A stretch of DNA of 64,000 nucleotides, taken from contig OZ024908.1 of the NCBI GenBank assembly GCA_964017125.1, forward strand, positions 83,009,155-83,073,154. The letters run 5' to 3'. Source of the DNA: Flabesymbios commensalis. Taxonomy: Eukaryota; Annelida; Polychaeta; Terebellida; Flabelligeridae. A program made the position numbers and the translations under genes. Shown here one piece after another: positions 47,016 to 57,758 of this stretch. The notes under the pieces were generated by a model that did not search any database, had not been told where the DNA came from, and worked only from the letters and a program-made list of their open reading frames with translations. The stretch's first letter is position 1, and each line of letters begins with the position of its first letter.

Positions 47016-47339
47016 GCCAGCAAACACGATATATTGAGCCAATGTCGATTTAATATTGTGGCTAGGTCGCAGACGAGAAACAGCATTTGCCATTTGGGAG
47101 TCTTTTTCTGAGACGATTTTCAATATCATGCGACCTCGTTCAATGGCTCTACTATGTCTTGTTTATTATACAAACCTATATATTATACATATATTGAGCC
47201 AATGTCGATTTAATATTGTGGCTAGGTCGCAGACGAGAAACAGCATTTGCCATTTGGGAGTCTTTTTCTGAGACGATTTTCAATATCATGCGACCTCGTT
47301 CAATGGCTCGACTATGTCTTGTTTATTATACAAACCAGA
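47016..47339 (+). repeat. 159-bp tandem duplication holding half a palindromic MITE
   Basis: ATTGAGCCAATGTCGATTTA recurs at 47,033 and 47,192 and the copies are almost identical through TTTATTATACAAACC (one visible difference, GGCTCT versus GGCTCG). The MITE end CCAGCAAACACGAT precedes only the first copy, so the duplication happened after insertion and is recent. Confidence 0.85.
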
Positions 47340-48437
47340 TTACATAGCCTACTAGGGCTATATCATCTGCACCTATCTATCAGGGTGTCGCTAAAATAAC
47401 TTAGGTGAACAGTTTCAATCGTCACACATAGTCAACAATGGAATAAAAACATTTTAATGGCAATGACTTAAACGTCGCTTATGTCATTTAAAGAATTAAA
47501 CACCCGACAACAATATCCCCTCACAGAAATTCTAATTAAAAATAACTGATCCTCCATTAACAATGTATTTCCAATGATGGAAAATTCCATAAAATTAGGA
47601 TATTGAATAACTCCGTTACTGATAAGCTGTTATATATGGTATTCAGTTATTGCTACTTGAGACAGCTAAGGCTATCGGCCACCATATGTATGTTTTTCGT
47701 TTTAGTCCATCTCTGTAATCCGCGTGGTGTTTTCTGGGTGCAGATCTGTCCCGCTGTTCGTACACAGTGGACTACTCCTTCAATCTGAAAGATTAGAAAA
47801 TATGGGGATAACAATACACAGCAGTGATAGTGCACGAGTCGAGTGTTGGTATGACGTTGGGCCACGTCTACGACAGTGGCCCAACGTCATACCGACACTG
47901 GGTCAGGACCTCATGGTTGCCTTGTACACATCGATTTTCTGATAATATACCTTGCTTCACACTATCATCTATAGAGAGGTTTCTTATCCGTAACCTGTAC
48001 AGTAGGTGAGATAACGTGAGGAGTAAAGTCTACCAGAAACGTACACTAAAACGCCCCATATCTAAACTACACACACTTTATATTGACAATATTATGACAA
48101 GGTTCTCTATTTAATCAAGGCGTAATGTGTTATAATGGCACGGATAATAGACAGGTAACGGTCACCGCGCTTTTAGGATCATCAGCTACGGAGGGAAGAT
48201 TTACTCAACGTTAGATCGGATAAAATACACGCGTATTTGACGTTTATTAATGTATTCGACCATTATAATCACTATATAAGCTTGTAATTGACTGATGTAT
48301 TAATACCTGTCTCAATATAAAATGAAACACTCGGACCACGCATCGACACAGTTCAATTCAAGGAATATTCAACTGGATACCTTGAATAGCAATGGATCAA
48401 GGCTGCAATTTGTTGTAGTGTTCGTAAACTAGTAATC
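47340..48437. promoter_or_regulatory. Upstream region of the membrane-protein gene at 48,438
   Basis: A strong hairpin lies at 47,843-47,898 (GTGTTGGTATGACGTTGGGC and its complement, 10-base loop, palindromic family). A TATA-like CAATATAAAATG at about 48,312-48,323 stands some 115 bases before the ATG and could position transcription near 48,345. No upstream exon can be recognised, so this promoter placement is only a suggestion. Confidence 0.3.
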
Positions 48438-49640
48438 ATGGCTTGTTCTGAATGTAAGGATAAGTTATCCAGATGGATAACAAGGTATAAACCTCACATT
48501 AACATGCTGATCGTGGTGCTCACGTTAGGGCTGGCTATATTTGATCTGGCCGCAGACTGGTATGTGTTCAGTAAATACTGTACATATGGGGATCCCCTGA
48601 TATCCTTCACACTGGGATCAGTCCTTATGGTGTCAATGATGCTGTTCGTCATAGAAATCAAAGTGTGCAAGATGGGAATGCGATACTTCTCGGCCCAAAA
48701 AGAGCAATTAAAACATGACATTGAGGACATTGATCAGAAAAACGACGAAAAGGGGGTTCGAGTCTCAGAGCAGGAACCCATACTAGATCCAGTTGTGATA
48801 GAAGAAAACAAAAATGAGCTCATTGAAATGACAAATGCTCATTCTCAGAGTGCTAAAGCTAAAACAGCGGACCCCGTCGTTGACACTGACGAATTAGAAT
48901 CAATGCCACTAACCATAAAATCCAGTGACAACCAAAAAGATACGATACCAGCAGACGAACAAGACACACAGATGTGTGAAATTGCTGAATTGGCGATACC
49001 GGAAGAGGCGAAAGAAGAACACGTAATAGTGGTGGAAGTAGTCAATGAGATTGAAGAGAGTGACATAAAGGGTTTGACAAACACTGGTGTGATTGACAGG
49101 GCAATGGGTCTGGCCTACCATCAGCCAGGCATTATCATCTCCACGGATGAGGACCCTGATGCTGATGATTACCACCATGAAGGTCAGAGGCTGAGGCGCT
49201 GGGAGGAGACGATCACCTTCCTGCTGCTGGCCTTGGAGGATTTCCCCACTGTCCTCATCCTCTTTTACACCATGCAGGCCGGTCATTGTGAGCTGATGGA
49301 CCACGTGTTCCGTAACTCCTTCACTGCCTACCTGGCCCTTCTCTCAGCCTTCCTGTCCGCCGCCTGGAAGCTCATCATGTCATTCCGCTACAGCTTCAAG
49401 TGCTCTTTTCACGACCTATCCGGCTTGTATTCTCAGTTTGGCTGCTGTATGTGTCGTGTTTTGCGGCCGGTGTTGGCGTTTCTGCTCTGTGTTTTCACCG
49501 CTTACATGTACCTGCAGGTCGAGAAGCTCCGGGGATCCCAAAAAATACATTCGTTCTCCTTGTACTGTGATCCGGAGACCGGGTACTATGTGAAGAGCAA
49601 TGCAACAAGCGAACATTTATTCAACTTCCCTCTCATATAA
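48438..49640 (+). CDS. Multi-span membrane protein with XK-related-like layout
   Basis: An intact 400-residue protein in one exon, ATG in good context (AATCATGG). Predicted membrane spans lie near residues 20-44, 53-76, 258-279, 294-315 and 342-361. The first pair reads AIFDLAADWYVFSKY, then a G-D-x-L-I-SFTLGSVL stretch, like the D-x-x-(T/S)D-x-W and following helix of XK-related (XKR) proteins. The third and fourth (LALEDFPTVLILFYTM, LLSAFLSAAWKLIMSFR) recall the XKR LE-x-x-P-Q-L and LS-x-x-WxL-x-x-x-R helices. Residues 77-250 are a long, acidic, hydrophilic loop not usual for XKR. The tail has an N-glycosylation site (NAT, 388-390), consistent with an outside C-terminus if the N-terminus is inside. 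XKR proteins scramble phospholipids or traffic lipids, but here function is not established. GC content and codon regularity are higher than the surroundings, which supports a real gene. Confidence 0.7.
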   Translation: MACSECKDKLSRWITRYKPHINMLIVVLTLGLAIFDLAADWYVFSKYCTYGDPLISFTLGSVLMVSMMLFVIEIKVCKMGMRYFSAQKEQLKHDIEDIDQKNDEKGVRVSEQEPILDPVVIEENKNELIEMTNAHSQSAKAKTADPVVDTDELESMPLTIKSSDNQKDTIPADEQDTQMCEIAELAIPEEAKEEHVIVVEVVNEIEESDIKGLTNTGVIDRAMGLAYHQPGIIISTDEDPDADDYHHEGQRLRRWEETITFLLLALEDFPTVLILFYTMQAGHCELMDHVFRNSFTAYLALLSAFLSAAWKLIMSFRYSFKCSFHDLSGLYSQFGCCMCRVLRPVLAFLLCVFTAYMYLQVEKLRGSQKIHSFSLYCDPETGYYVKSNATSEHLFNFPLI

Positions 49641-50465
49641 CCATTTGACAACGAATAATAAGCAAATGCAATCAATTTTAATTAAATTTATCATATTTAT
49701 TTGCAACTTGAATAACACTTGTTTAAACTGTAAGATGTCTTCTATGACATGTATTCTATAATACTTGACCTTCTATTTGAAGAAGTAGGGAGAATATTCA
49801 ATGAGATAGCTCGGCGCTTTATGGGTAATATATATATATCAGCAACACTTTGCTCACCAGATCAAAAACTGAACTTGAGCCTGAGATCGAACTACGTCCA
49901 CGTGACAGCTTCGGTGAGCTGCAAAACTTTAAGGGTAAATCACTTTTTCTGATGTGTTATTCATAAAACACGAGGCATTGTCTCAATGCTGTTATAATTT
50001 GGACCAGCGTCGGAGACGTTGGGCCAACATTAAAACAACATTAGGATAACTTTTCATGCCGGATACTTAGTTTAGAGGGGATCTCACAATATTATTCCAA
50101 GTATTGTTATTTTTATATCATTATCAATTATTGAATTAAACTTTCTTAAAGCTATATTGTGATACCAGCAGTTTGCTTTGCCTAGATGACATAGTTCTTA
50201 TATATAATCAGGTTATATTAATATGAAATTTATCAGTACACCATTCGTCGTTTAGCTTTGCCAGAAAAAGTTGTTTTGATGAGTTGCTACAATTGTATTA
50301 TGTCATTATTTCTTGATTAAACGCATAGAATATTTGAGTCTTGAACAAGATGCCAATGTTTAGTATTTATTTTTTCCTTCCCTTTCTGTCACCGTTGAAT
50401 TTATGAAAGAATGTCTAATAATTTCGTGGTCGTATATAATGGTTAATATGTTCAGGACATTACTC
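49641..50465. other. Downstream region of the membrane-protein gene
   Basis: AT-rich 3' flank with no canonical AATAAA close to the stop. A palindromic-family fragment lies at about 49,984-50,055 (GACCAGCGTCGGAGACGTTG, AACATTAAAACAACATTAGG). Confidence 0.5.
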
Positions 50466-50795
50466 TGTTGTACTGCCATGCTACACTATTGCTGATGCAT
50501 GTTGCACAGTTGCACTATTGCGGATACATGTTACACTGCTACACTATTGTTGATGCATGTTGCACTATTGCACTGTTTTTATGTATGCTCCACTGCTGCA
50601 CTATTGTTGATGCATGTTGCACTATTGCACTGTTTTTGATGCATGTTCCACTGCTCCACTATTGTTGATGCATGTTGCACTATTGCACTGTTTTTGATGC
50701 ATGTTCCACTGCTGCACTATTGTTGATGCATGTTGCACTATTGCACTGTTGTTGATGCATGTTGCACTGTTGCGCTGTTGTTGATGCATGTTGAT
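50466..50795 (+). repeat. 29-bp/58-bp tandem repeat with GATGCATGTTGCACTATTGC
   Basis: A basic unit of about 29 bp (TTGATGCATGTTGCACTATT plus GCACTGTTG) is organised in alternating pairs of about 58 bp. Later pairs are nearly identical. Confidence 0.85.
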
Positions 50796-50869
50796 CACCA
50801 CTTTGACAATATAAAATCAAACGTTATACAAAATCATAATTACAGATTAACAAACACACGAAAATGACC

Positions 50870-50945
50870 CGATATTGGTTTAATGTTGGTCCACCAGCAT
50901 TAAACCAATATTGGGGCAATGTGTTGTGTTAGGCGGAGTACCATG
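50870..50945. mobile_element. Palindromic-family MITE, shortened
   Basis: ATATTGGTTTAATGTTGG and CCAGCATTAAACCAATATTG form tight arms, then GCAATGTGTTGTGTTAGGCG. Abuts the next element. Confidence 0.65.
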
Positions 50946-51766
50946 ATATCGTCACCTGAGAACCATAAGCTGCTCAATTACACATTTGGCATGTGCCACC
51001 ATAACTTCGTGCCATAAGGAGTTATTTTAGTTGAGTCTCTTAATAAATTACTTAACTTCTCGTGTGGCAAGAGCCATAAGCAGCTCAACTAATGTAATCC
51101 CTCTATTATGATAATGCAACGGGAGCCATAACCAGCTCAATTGATTGTATCCCTCCCTCATGCTAACTCCACGTCTGATAGAACGGGAGCCATAACCTGC
51201 TCAATTGATTATCCTAGAGGGTAAAAATCAATTGAGCATGTTATGGCTCCGGGAACCAGAACCTACTCAATTGATTATCATAGAGGGATTAAATCAATTG
51301 AGCAGGTTATGGCTCCGTTGAATTAGACGTACAAAATCAATCGAGCAGGTTATGAAGTAAGCATAAGGGATCCTTTCATTTTTAATACCATGGGAGCCAT
51401 AACCGGCTTAATTGATTTATCCATCCCTTTTAAACTGCTTACTTTACTTCTAATACAAAAGGAGCCATAGCCGGCTCAATTGATTCATCCCTCCCTTGTT
51501 ATCACTACTTACTTGCCTGTATCTATGCCATTTTAACTGCAACATCAACAACCATAAGGAGATCAATTAATTTGATACCACATGTTATTATTTGTCTTAA
51601 AAATCTTAAAAACTGCTCAAATGATTGATATCTATTTGATTGGAAATTTTAATAAAATTACCCAAGTTTCTGTGGAACTATAACAAGATCAAGCAACAAA
51701 GACTGTTATGGCACAAACCTTGTGTTTTGGTGTCTTTAGCAGCTTATGGTTCTAAGGTGACGATAT
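50946..51766. mobile_element. Non-autonomous DNA transposon with 29-bp inverted ends and internal repeats
   Basis: Ends ATATCGTCACCTGAGAACCA and its near-exact complement (ending 51,766) form about 29-bp terminal inverted repeats. The interior holds at least eight copies of AGCCATAACC(A/T/G)GCTCAATTGATT in both orientations, spaced 40-110 bp. No transposase frame is present. The superfamily is undetermined because no target duplication is clear. Confidence 0.75.
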
Positions 51767-52271
51767 AGGCTTAATGTGTTTTCACCAGCGCTAAGAACGA
51801 CCATTGTAAGAGTCATATTAAATCGGTCATTTTTGCGGTGCACGTTTTTCGCTAATTTCGCACGATATTACCAACCATCCGATTGTCATAAAATTTACGA
51901 CAACTACCCTAGATATTTCAAAGAAAAATTAGACCATTTAAAGTAAATTCTAATTATGACGCTCCTCTATGAACCCATTGATTTCATTCAGCATTTCGGA
52001 ATTCTACTAAGCCTGCATGTAAAAAGGTCTAACATTTAAAATACTCACTCAAGTCGCCGTAATGCGTGCAAAGAGTGCTTGCCAAATTTCATGGAAATTG
52101 ATTGAGAATTGACTGAGAAATCAGCGAAAAACACCCAATTGCCGGTGGAAGGTGACGACAACTGTATAGTCGTTTTGATTTCGTTTTATTAGCCGATTGA
52201 ATCACTGTCATTGAGAACGAAATGAGTTTTCAAATCTCTTCATTTGCAAATGTTTGGTCTTAAATTAAACA
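51767..52271. other. Unassigned spacer
   Basis: No feature recognised. Confidence 0.4.
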
Positions 52272-52345
52272 AATATGAGTAATTTTCGCTCACTTGAAAT
52301 TGTGGGTCGCGGTAGCGAGACACAATTTCAAAGGAGTGAAACTTT
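52272..52345. repeat. Solo hairpin of the GATCGCGGTAGCGAGACA family
   Basis: ATTTTCGCTCACTTGAAATT pairs with AATTTCAAAGGAGTGAAA around GTGGGTCGCGGTAGCGAGAC. Confidence 0.75.
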
Positions 52346-52399
52346 GAATTAATCACATAAAGCTTAAAGATTATTGATGGAATGATATTTACCACATTT

Positions 52400-52766
52400 A
52401 TTCCCTATACATTGAACCAGCATTGTGTCAACGTCTCATGTTTTTCTGGGTTTGTTGAATTAGGCACTGGGCCACCATAGGGCCAACGCCTGAGACAGTG
52501 ACCAGCATTGAGCCACCATGGAGCCAACGTCGCAGGTTTCCCTGTAAACACGAGATATATTGGTCGTGTGAAGGCGCAATGCTGGCCACCGTCTCAGACG
52601 TTGTCCCAACATTGAAGCTATAACATCGTTTACTAGGTGTGAGTTCATCATCACCCGTGAACACGGGCGCGCATTGATCCGATGTTGTTTTGATGTTGGA
52701 CCGGCGTCGTAGACAATGGGCCAGCAACAAAACAACATTGGATCAATGTCTAGTGTCCGCTGAGTG
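52400..52766. mobile_element. Cluster of three palindromic-family MITE copies
   Basis: Partial copies at about 52,412-52,545 and 52,546-52,625 are followed by a full one at 52,653-52,766 (CATTGATCCGATGTTGTTTT and complement around GGCGTCGTAGAC). Confidence 0.7.
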
Positions 52767-52916
52767 GTGACGTCATAACAAGGTCTCTGTACAGTCACTT
52801 GCATTAGATGTTACATGGGTTAGTAATTTGTCTAGTTACATTTATTTTATTTGTCAAAGAAAGAATGAAAACGGGTTCGATATGCAGATATAAAACTACA
52901 TAAATTTTAACCAAAC

Positions 52917-53100
52917 CACCCAGCAAACACAGCCAATGCTAATTTAATGTTGGGCCAGCGTCGTAGACGGTGGACCAATATTAAAGCAGCATTATTTGAC
53001 TGCATGTCTGGTGTTTTCTGGGAAGTGACTTAACAATATTCGACGACGCTGGACCAATGTTTAAGCAACACTGGTTTACCGTCTCGTCCCTGCTGGGAAG
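52917..53100. mobile_element. Two further palindromic-family MITE copies
   Basis: A full copy at 52,917-53,023 (CACCCAGCAAACACAGCC to GTGTTTTCTGGGAAG) is followed by a half copy to 53,100 (CGACGACGCTGGACCAATGT, CTGCTGGGAAG). A trace lies at 53,270-53,335. Confidence 0.7.
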
Positions 53101-53529
53101 TTTTTCGTCTGAAGCTGCAGGCTATTGTGTATTATACCAAACTCAGCCGAGCGTTATTAGAATTATTATGGTCCTATTGTCATATGACTGATTTTGAAAC
53201 CACCTGCATAACCAACATATATGTCTGAACATTAATGGCCCTACAACGATGGGCTGCGTGATTTTGGCTGAATGCTGCTCCAGTGTTGTATTTGGTCGCC
53301 CAACATTAATGTGGTGGTAGTCCACCATCTGCAACGTTGGAAACCGGTACTGCCAGTGTACAGGTGTACAGCAAATTGTGAAGTGGGTCGTACGTCTTGG
53401 GAACAGAGACGCTGAAATCCAGGTGAGTTATTAAAGTTGAAATATATTGATTAAATGATCATTTTTTCATATAGTCTGATCAAGTTTGATTAGATCATAA
53501 ACTCATAATGACACGCATTAAAACCTGCG
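53101..53529. other. Unassigned spacer
   Basis: No feature beyond the MITE trace at 53,270-53,335. Confidence 0.4.
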
Positions 53530-53700
53530 GATAATGAGGTGAATGAGATGGCACTGCCATCCAGACACAGTATTCGAAATCAGCTCCCCGGTTGTCTGAG
53601 GACGAGCCCGCTGCCATGCGGTCACGGAGGCTCCCCGCAGCAATATTGGATATATTGAGTCGGCGGAGGAGAAACATTATGTTTTCTCGACTCACAGGAA
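53530..53700 (-). mobile_element. SINE fragment, minus strand
   Basis: On the plus strand GAATGAGATGGCACTGCC, CAGTATTCGAAATC, GTCACGGAGGCTCCCCGCAG and GGAGAAACATTATGTTTTCT are the inverse of the second head and linker of the 37,581 type. Confidence 0.75.
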
Positions 53701-53706
53701 TTTGAA

Positions 53707-53845
53707 AACTATAGTAAAATAGGTCCTAACCCCCCAAGCCCCGGTAAGGTGGGGGGGGGGATCTGGTTTGACATAACTTCTCTTCGGGGATGGTACACCC
53801 CCCCCCCCACCCTTGCGGGAGATTAGGACCTATGTTACTATAGTT
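53707..53845. mobile_element. 139-bp inverted-repeat element with poly-G and poly-C
   Basis: 23-bp terminal inverted repeats with one mismatch (AACTATAGTAAAATAGGTCC and complement). A poly-G run at about 53,750-53,760 faces a poly-C run at about 53,800-53,811. Same architecture as 9,443-9,566 but with unrelated ends. Confidence 0.75.
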
Positions 53846-55490
53846 ATCAAATTACAGTGCCTGAAAGTCCCAAAGCATTTCAGAAATGTTATAAAAATAT
53901 TACTACAAAAACATTTTGGTAGGGTTTTAAAACCATTTTTCAAAAAAACCTACGTTATGTATGATGATATTCAAATTGTGTAAGACATTCCACTAAAATT
54001 TAAATTGAACGTTTTCTGAAAATGTTTTTATGTTGCTATAAAAACTTTCTATACAATGTCTTTTTATACAGAACGTTTCGAAAAAAAATTAAAAACCACA
54101 CAAAAGGGTGACATGATGATATGTGCGGTGACATAGTTGTTGTTTTTGTTTTAGTTTCAGCATGTTGAGACAGAGATGCAATACAGGGGTGACATGGGCG
54201 GTGACATAGTTGTTGTTAGTTTGGACGAATGACTTCGTCCAAACTATTGTTGTTGCAACTTTGCGTTTTGGGCAAAACATTGCCACCCTATTTCTCCCCC
54301 AGTCTTTATCCAATCGGCCTGAAATTTGACCTCAATAATCCTAGGGTACCCAAATAAGTCGCTGTGACTTTTCAAAGCGATCTAACCAATGGTGTGTGAG
54401 TACTGGATTAAAAACTGCAAAATCTCGAAAACCGTGCGTCTGAGGCCAAAAAGGAGTACAAATTTGGGCCCTCCGGGTAACCCCGAGTGCAAAGCTCATA
54501 TATAATAGGAAACCACCCTGGTGCGGTTCCATTATGGTACAATAAAATCCCCTATTGTAACCCGCTTACTGAGACCTTGGGAAAATTCCTTGGAACAGAG
54601 ATTGCATTATAAAATTTGAAAATGAAATACCTCGTAAACGGTGCTTTTGAGGCAGAACAGGAGTAAAATTTGGACACCGAGGGTTAAATATTTTATTTAT
54701 AATCCAGCCACTTTCCAAAAAAAAAGTGAAAAACACTCAAATCACCTCTGTGTATTACACACATAAAGTATGTATGTCACACAAGTCAAAAGTTGCTTTG
54801 GCAAAATCAGGGCTAAGAAGTGGAGTCTTGCTACATTGGCACAATTCATATACATATTTGGAAAAATCTCAGTGTTCCATGTTCTTCGACTGAAAACGAT
54901 AACATAAGTGACGAATGTTAAACAACGACATAGAAACTTGGAACTTACTTTCATGATATTTCAAAAAATAATCTAGTTTCTTGTTTAGATAAAGCTCAGC
55001 ATCTCCATGGGCATCTGGTACTGCTAAGTTGAAAAAAAATGTTTTTTTAGACCCAATAGTTACAGTTAATTAGGATATTTTGTCACTGGTAACAGATGTG
55101 ACAGCACTTTAGCTCTTTTATATATTACTATTATTATTAAAATCTGTATCTCATACAAAATTAGCATTAAGAATCTCTTTCCTCATAAAAAGAAACATTT
55201 GGACGATAAACACCATTCATGTTAGTTTATCAGGTAATGACATATCGAAAGGTTGTAGTTGGGACAACCACTTTGAGGGTGAGTTTGTGACTTGGTGAGT
55301 TGGTCTATAGATGTGCTGTGAAATTGTTTACAATCTGATGGTTACTACATTATGTTATTGAACGTTCATCTAAGATAATATAATACTTACCATACTACAC
55401 GTTTCATACTAGTGTATTCTCGGATGAGATGTGGCAAATACAATCTGAGAATCTATGTACCATAAACGCCTGGCGCATTCATCATATCAC
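53846..55490. other. Unassigned DNA with weak tandem repeats
   Basis: GGTGACATAGTTGTTGTT occurs twice (near 54,127 and 54,200), with a short palindrome GTTTGGACGAATGACTTCGT. Around 54,400-54,700 a diverged pair of blocks shares AAACCGTGCGTCTGAGGC/AAACGGTGCTTTTGAGGC about 195 bp apart. No gene seen. Confidence 0.5.
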
Positions 55491-55837
55491 TGACAATATG
55501 TGGAGTGTAGAAATCAGCGTTACATAGTACCACGTCGGGATACCGCGGATCAAATTGTGATTCCGGCTCAGATGTCAAACCAAGTGGAAAAAGAAGGCCA
55601 CAACGCGGTATATAATGTGTGGTGCTGCAGTTTATTTTTAAAGCACATAGCTATTTCGTTATCGTCGTCAGATGGTAAGGAAAAAATATGAAAGACCGCA
55701 CTGAAGTGCCCTATCGCGGTATGGGTGCGTGACGTAGCGATACCGCGGTATTTTTTATTTTAGATACCGCGGTATAGGCAGCTGATTGCGGTGAGCAAAA
55801 AAAGATAAATGAAACGTGGCAACCTGTGGTATCAGGT
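55491..55837. other. Unassigned DNA with TACCGCGGTA palindromes
   Basis: GATACCGCGG-type words occur at 55,540, 55,740 and 55,766, and related CGCGGTAT at 55,605 and 55,714. Possibly a degraded inverted-repeat element. Confidence 0.4.
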
Positions 55838-55959
55838 CTACGGTCATTATAATTTGTTTTACTCTTAATGTGTGGAGATCGACTTTAGATGTGAAATTCT
55901 GACGTCTACAGACGTCAGATTATGACATCTAAAGTCGATCCCTGCGCTGTAAGGGTTAA
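55838..55959. mobile_element. TTAA-type MITE fragment, GATCGACTTTAGACGTCAG family
   Basis: Right part only: ACGGTCATTATAATTTG, the hairpin built on GACGTCTACAGACGTCAG, and the end GCGCTGTAAGGG followed by TTAA at 55,956-55,959. Confidence 0.7.
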
Positions 55960-57610
55960 TGAACAAATGCACACAATGTTAGAATGGGCAAACACATCTT
56001 CAATTATCAAGCTGCGCAGACACATTGCCTTGAATCCGAGATGTACCTGTTCGTTACATGTCACTAATTGGAGAGAGACTGTGTTTCCCACAGCCAAATA
56101 TATTGTGGTAAATACGTTCACGTTGAAGCTGCCATGTCTGTATATATGTACGTCTAGTTTTGATTTTTTTACGAATTGCCAAATTGAACGTTTGATCTTT
56201 AACTTCCAGGTGTGCCAGTTTTCCGTGTGCTGATTGTCCATCTGAGCGAAGGTCGTCGGAACACATAACTAGGCTCAAAGGCCTCATGTGTTTGGGCCGA
56301 AGAATTGGCTCGTGCAACCATTTCACTCCAAAAAAAAAATGTTTTTAAAAATCATTTCAAGGACAGGCCAGCTACGTAGACAGTGGAACAACTTTGAAAT
56401 GACATTTGGTCAATAGCCTCATCACACTGGTCTTTTTTTATCGGTTGCGCAGCGACCTAGTTTAAAAAAACGTCGGCGACGAGAAGGGCCCATTCGAAGG
56501 AGTTTGCCAATACTCTGGCCCCCTAGGAGGAGGAGGAGATTTTGATAAGAGACTTCTGTGTATTTTCGGGTGATAAGAATGGTATGTTTTGGAAAAGGAG
56601 ATGAAAGATATCCCATTTCAGAATGGTCAATGTGAAAGATACCAAATGCTAATATGTGTCATAAAATAGGGGTTTCAGAACAAACATTTTTGTGGAACTC
56701 TTTCAAAGGGACCCCTTGGGATGAGACATTTTCAATGTTGTCAATTTTTTGAAAATTCAATTTAAATGAAGCTACATAGCCTACTGATCTTAACTGGAAA
56801 TACGAAAAAGTCTAAAAACAATTTTAAAGCATCAAAAAAGAGTGAAATAGTTGTATTTCCAGGTCGTATATTGCCATGTAAACAAAACAAGTCAGCAATA
56901 TTCAGCACTTTACATCACATATTCCCACGTATCAGATGGTAAGATCAGAGCAGTCGCCGCTTATTGGTGTCTTATAGTCAGGACACGGGAGGACACACCT
57001 GCAGCACTGATTGTCTCCCCAACGCTGGGCCGATGCCATCAGCATGTGGCCCAATGCTGTGAAAACATTCAATCGTCCTTCAGGTATACAAATAGTTTGT
57101 TTGGGTTACTTCTGGTTTCATAGAAATGTTGATTATAAATATTTGTAAAAATATGAAAATTCTGAAAAAAATAAAAACATGATCCGTGGGATACACTACT
57201 TCAGTACGGAATTAAAAACGAAAATTGATGTCATCCCAAGGAGCTGCTTTAACCAATCTAGGTTTTTTACTTTTTCTTTATCGTGTCAACTTTGACATGG
57301 TATTACTTACCTACGAACCCATTCTGGTGGAAAGCTCATCGGCAACATAAAATGAAAAACAAACATCATGGCACAACACTTATATTTATCCGCTGTTTAA
57401 AAGAGAACAAAAAAAAAATTCAATGCTTTTATCTAATTTATTTTAATGAATATCTTTAATTTCTGATGAATACGTTGTAAAAAGTAACAATTTTTCATTC
57501 GTATACATGTATAACACGAAACATTGACACATTGACACACCATCTGCACCGTTCAGCCAACTTTACTCTGATATTAATTCAATTAGCAACATTATTTCAA
57601 ATCCTCGTGT
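55960..57610. other. Unassigned DNA
   Basis: A palindromic-family trace at about 57,015-57,070 (AACGCTGGGCCGATGCC, GTGGCCCAATGC). No gene recognised in about 1.6 kb. Confidence 0.5.
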
Positions 57611-57720
57611 CAGCTAAGACACGACACATTTAAACAATGATGTTTTAATGTTGGCCCAACGTCTGCGACGCTGGCCCTACATTAAAACATCATTATTTCA
57701 ACGTGTCGTGTTTGCTGGGT
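57611..57720. mobile_element. Palindromic MITE, CAGCAAACACG family, best-preserved copy
   Basis: 110 bp. CAATGATGTTTTAATGTTGG and its complement surround GTCTGCGACGCTGG, and the ends are CAGCTAAGACACGACAC and GTGTCGTGTTTGCTGGGTAG. It lies about 40 bases beyond the stop codon of the minus-strand gene, so probably in its 3' untranslated region. Confidence 0.85.
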
Positions 57721-57758
57721 AGCTGTTTGCTAACCATGAATGATGGCGTGGTACTATT

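Noticed and set aside
47033-47339. Pair of LTR-like direct repeats
   Set aside because: The copies are directly adjacent with no interior, so it is a simple tandem duplication.
55922-56241. Overlapping frames of 103 and 108 residues on opposite strands
   Set aside because: They begin in a MITE fragment, show no domain, and occupy both strands of the same AT-rich stretch.
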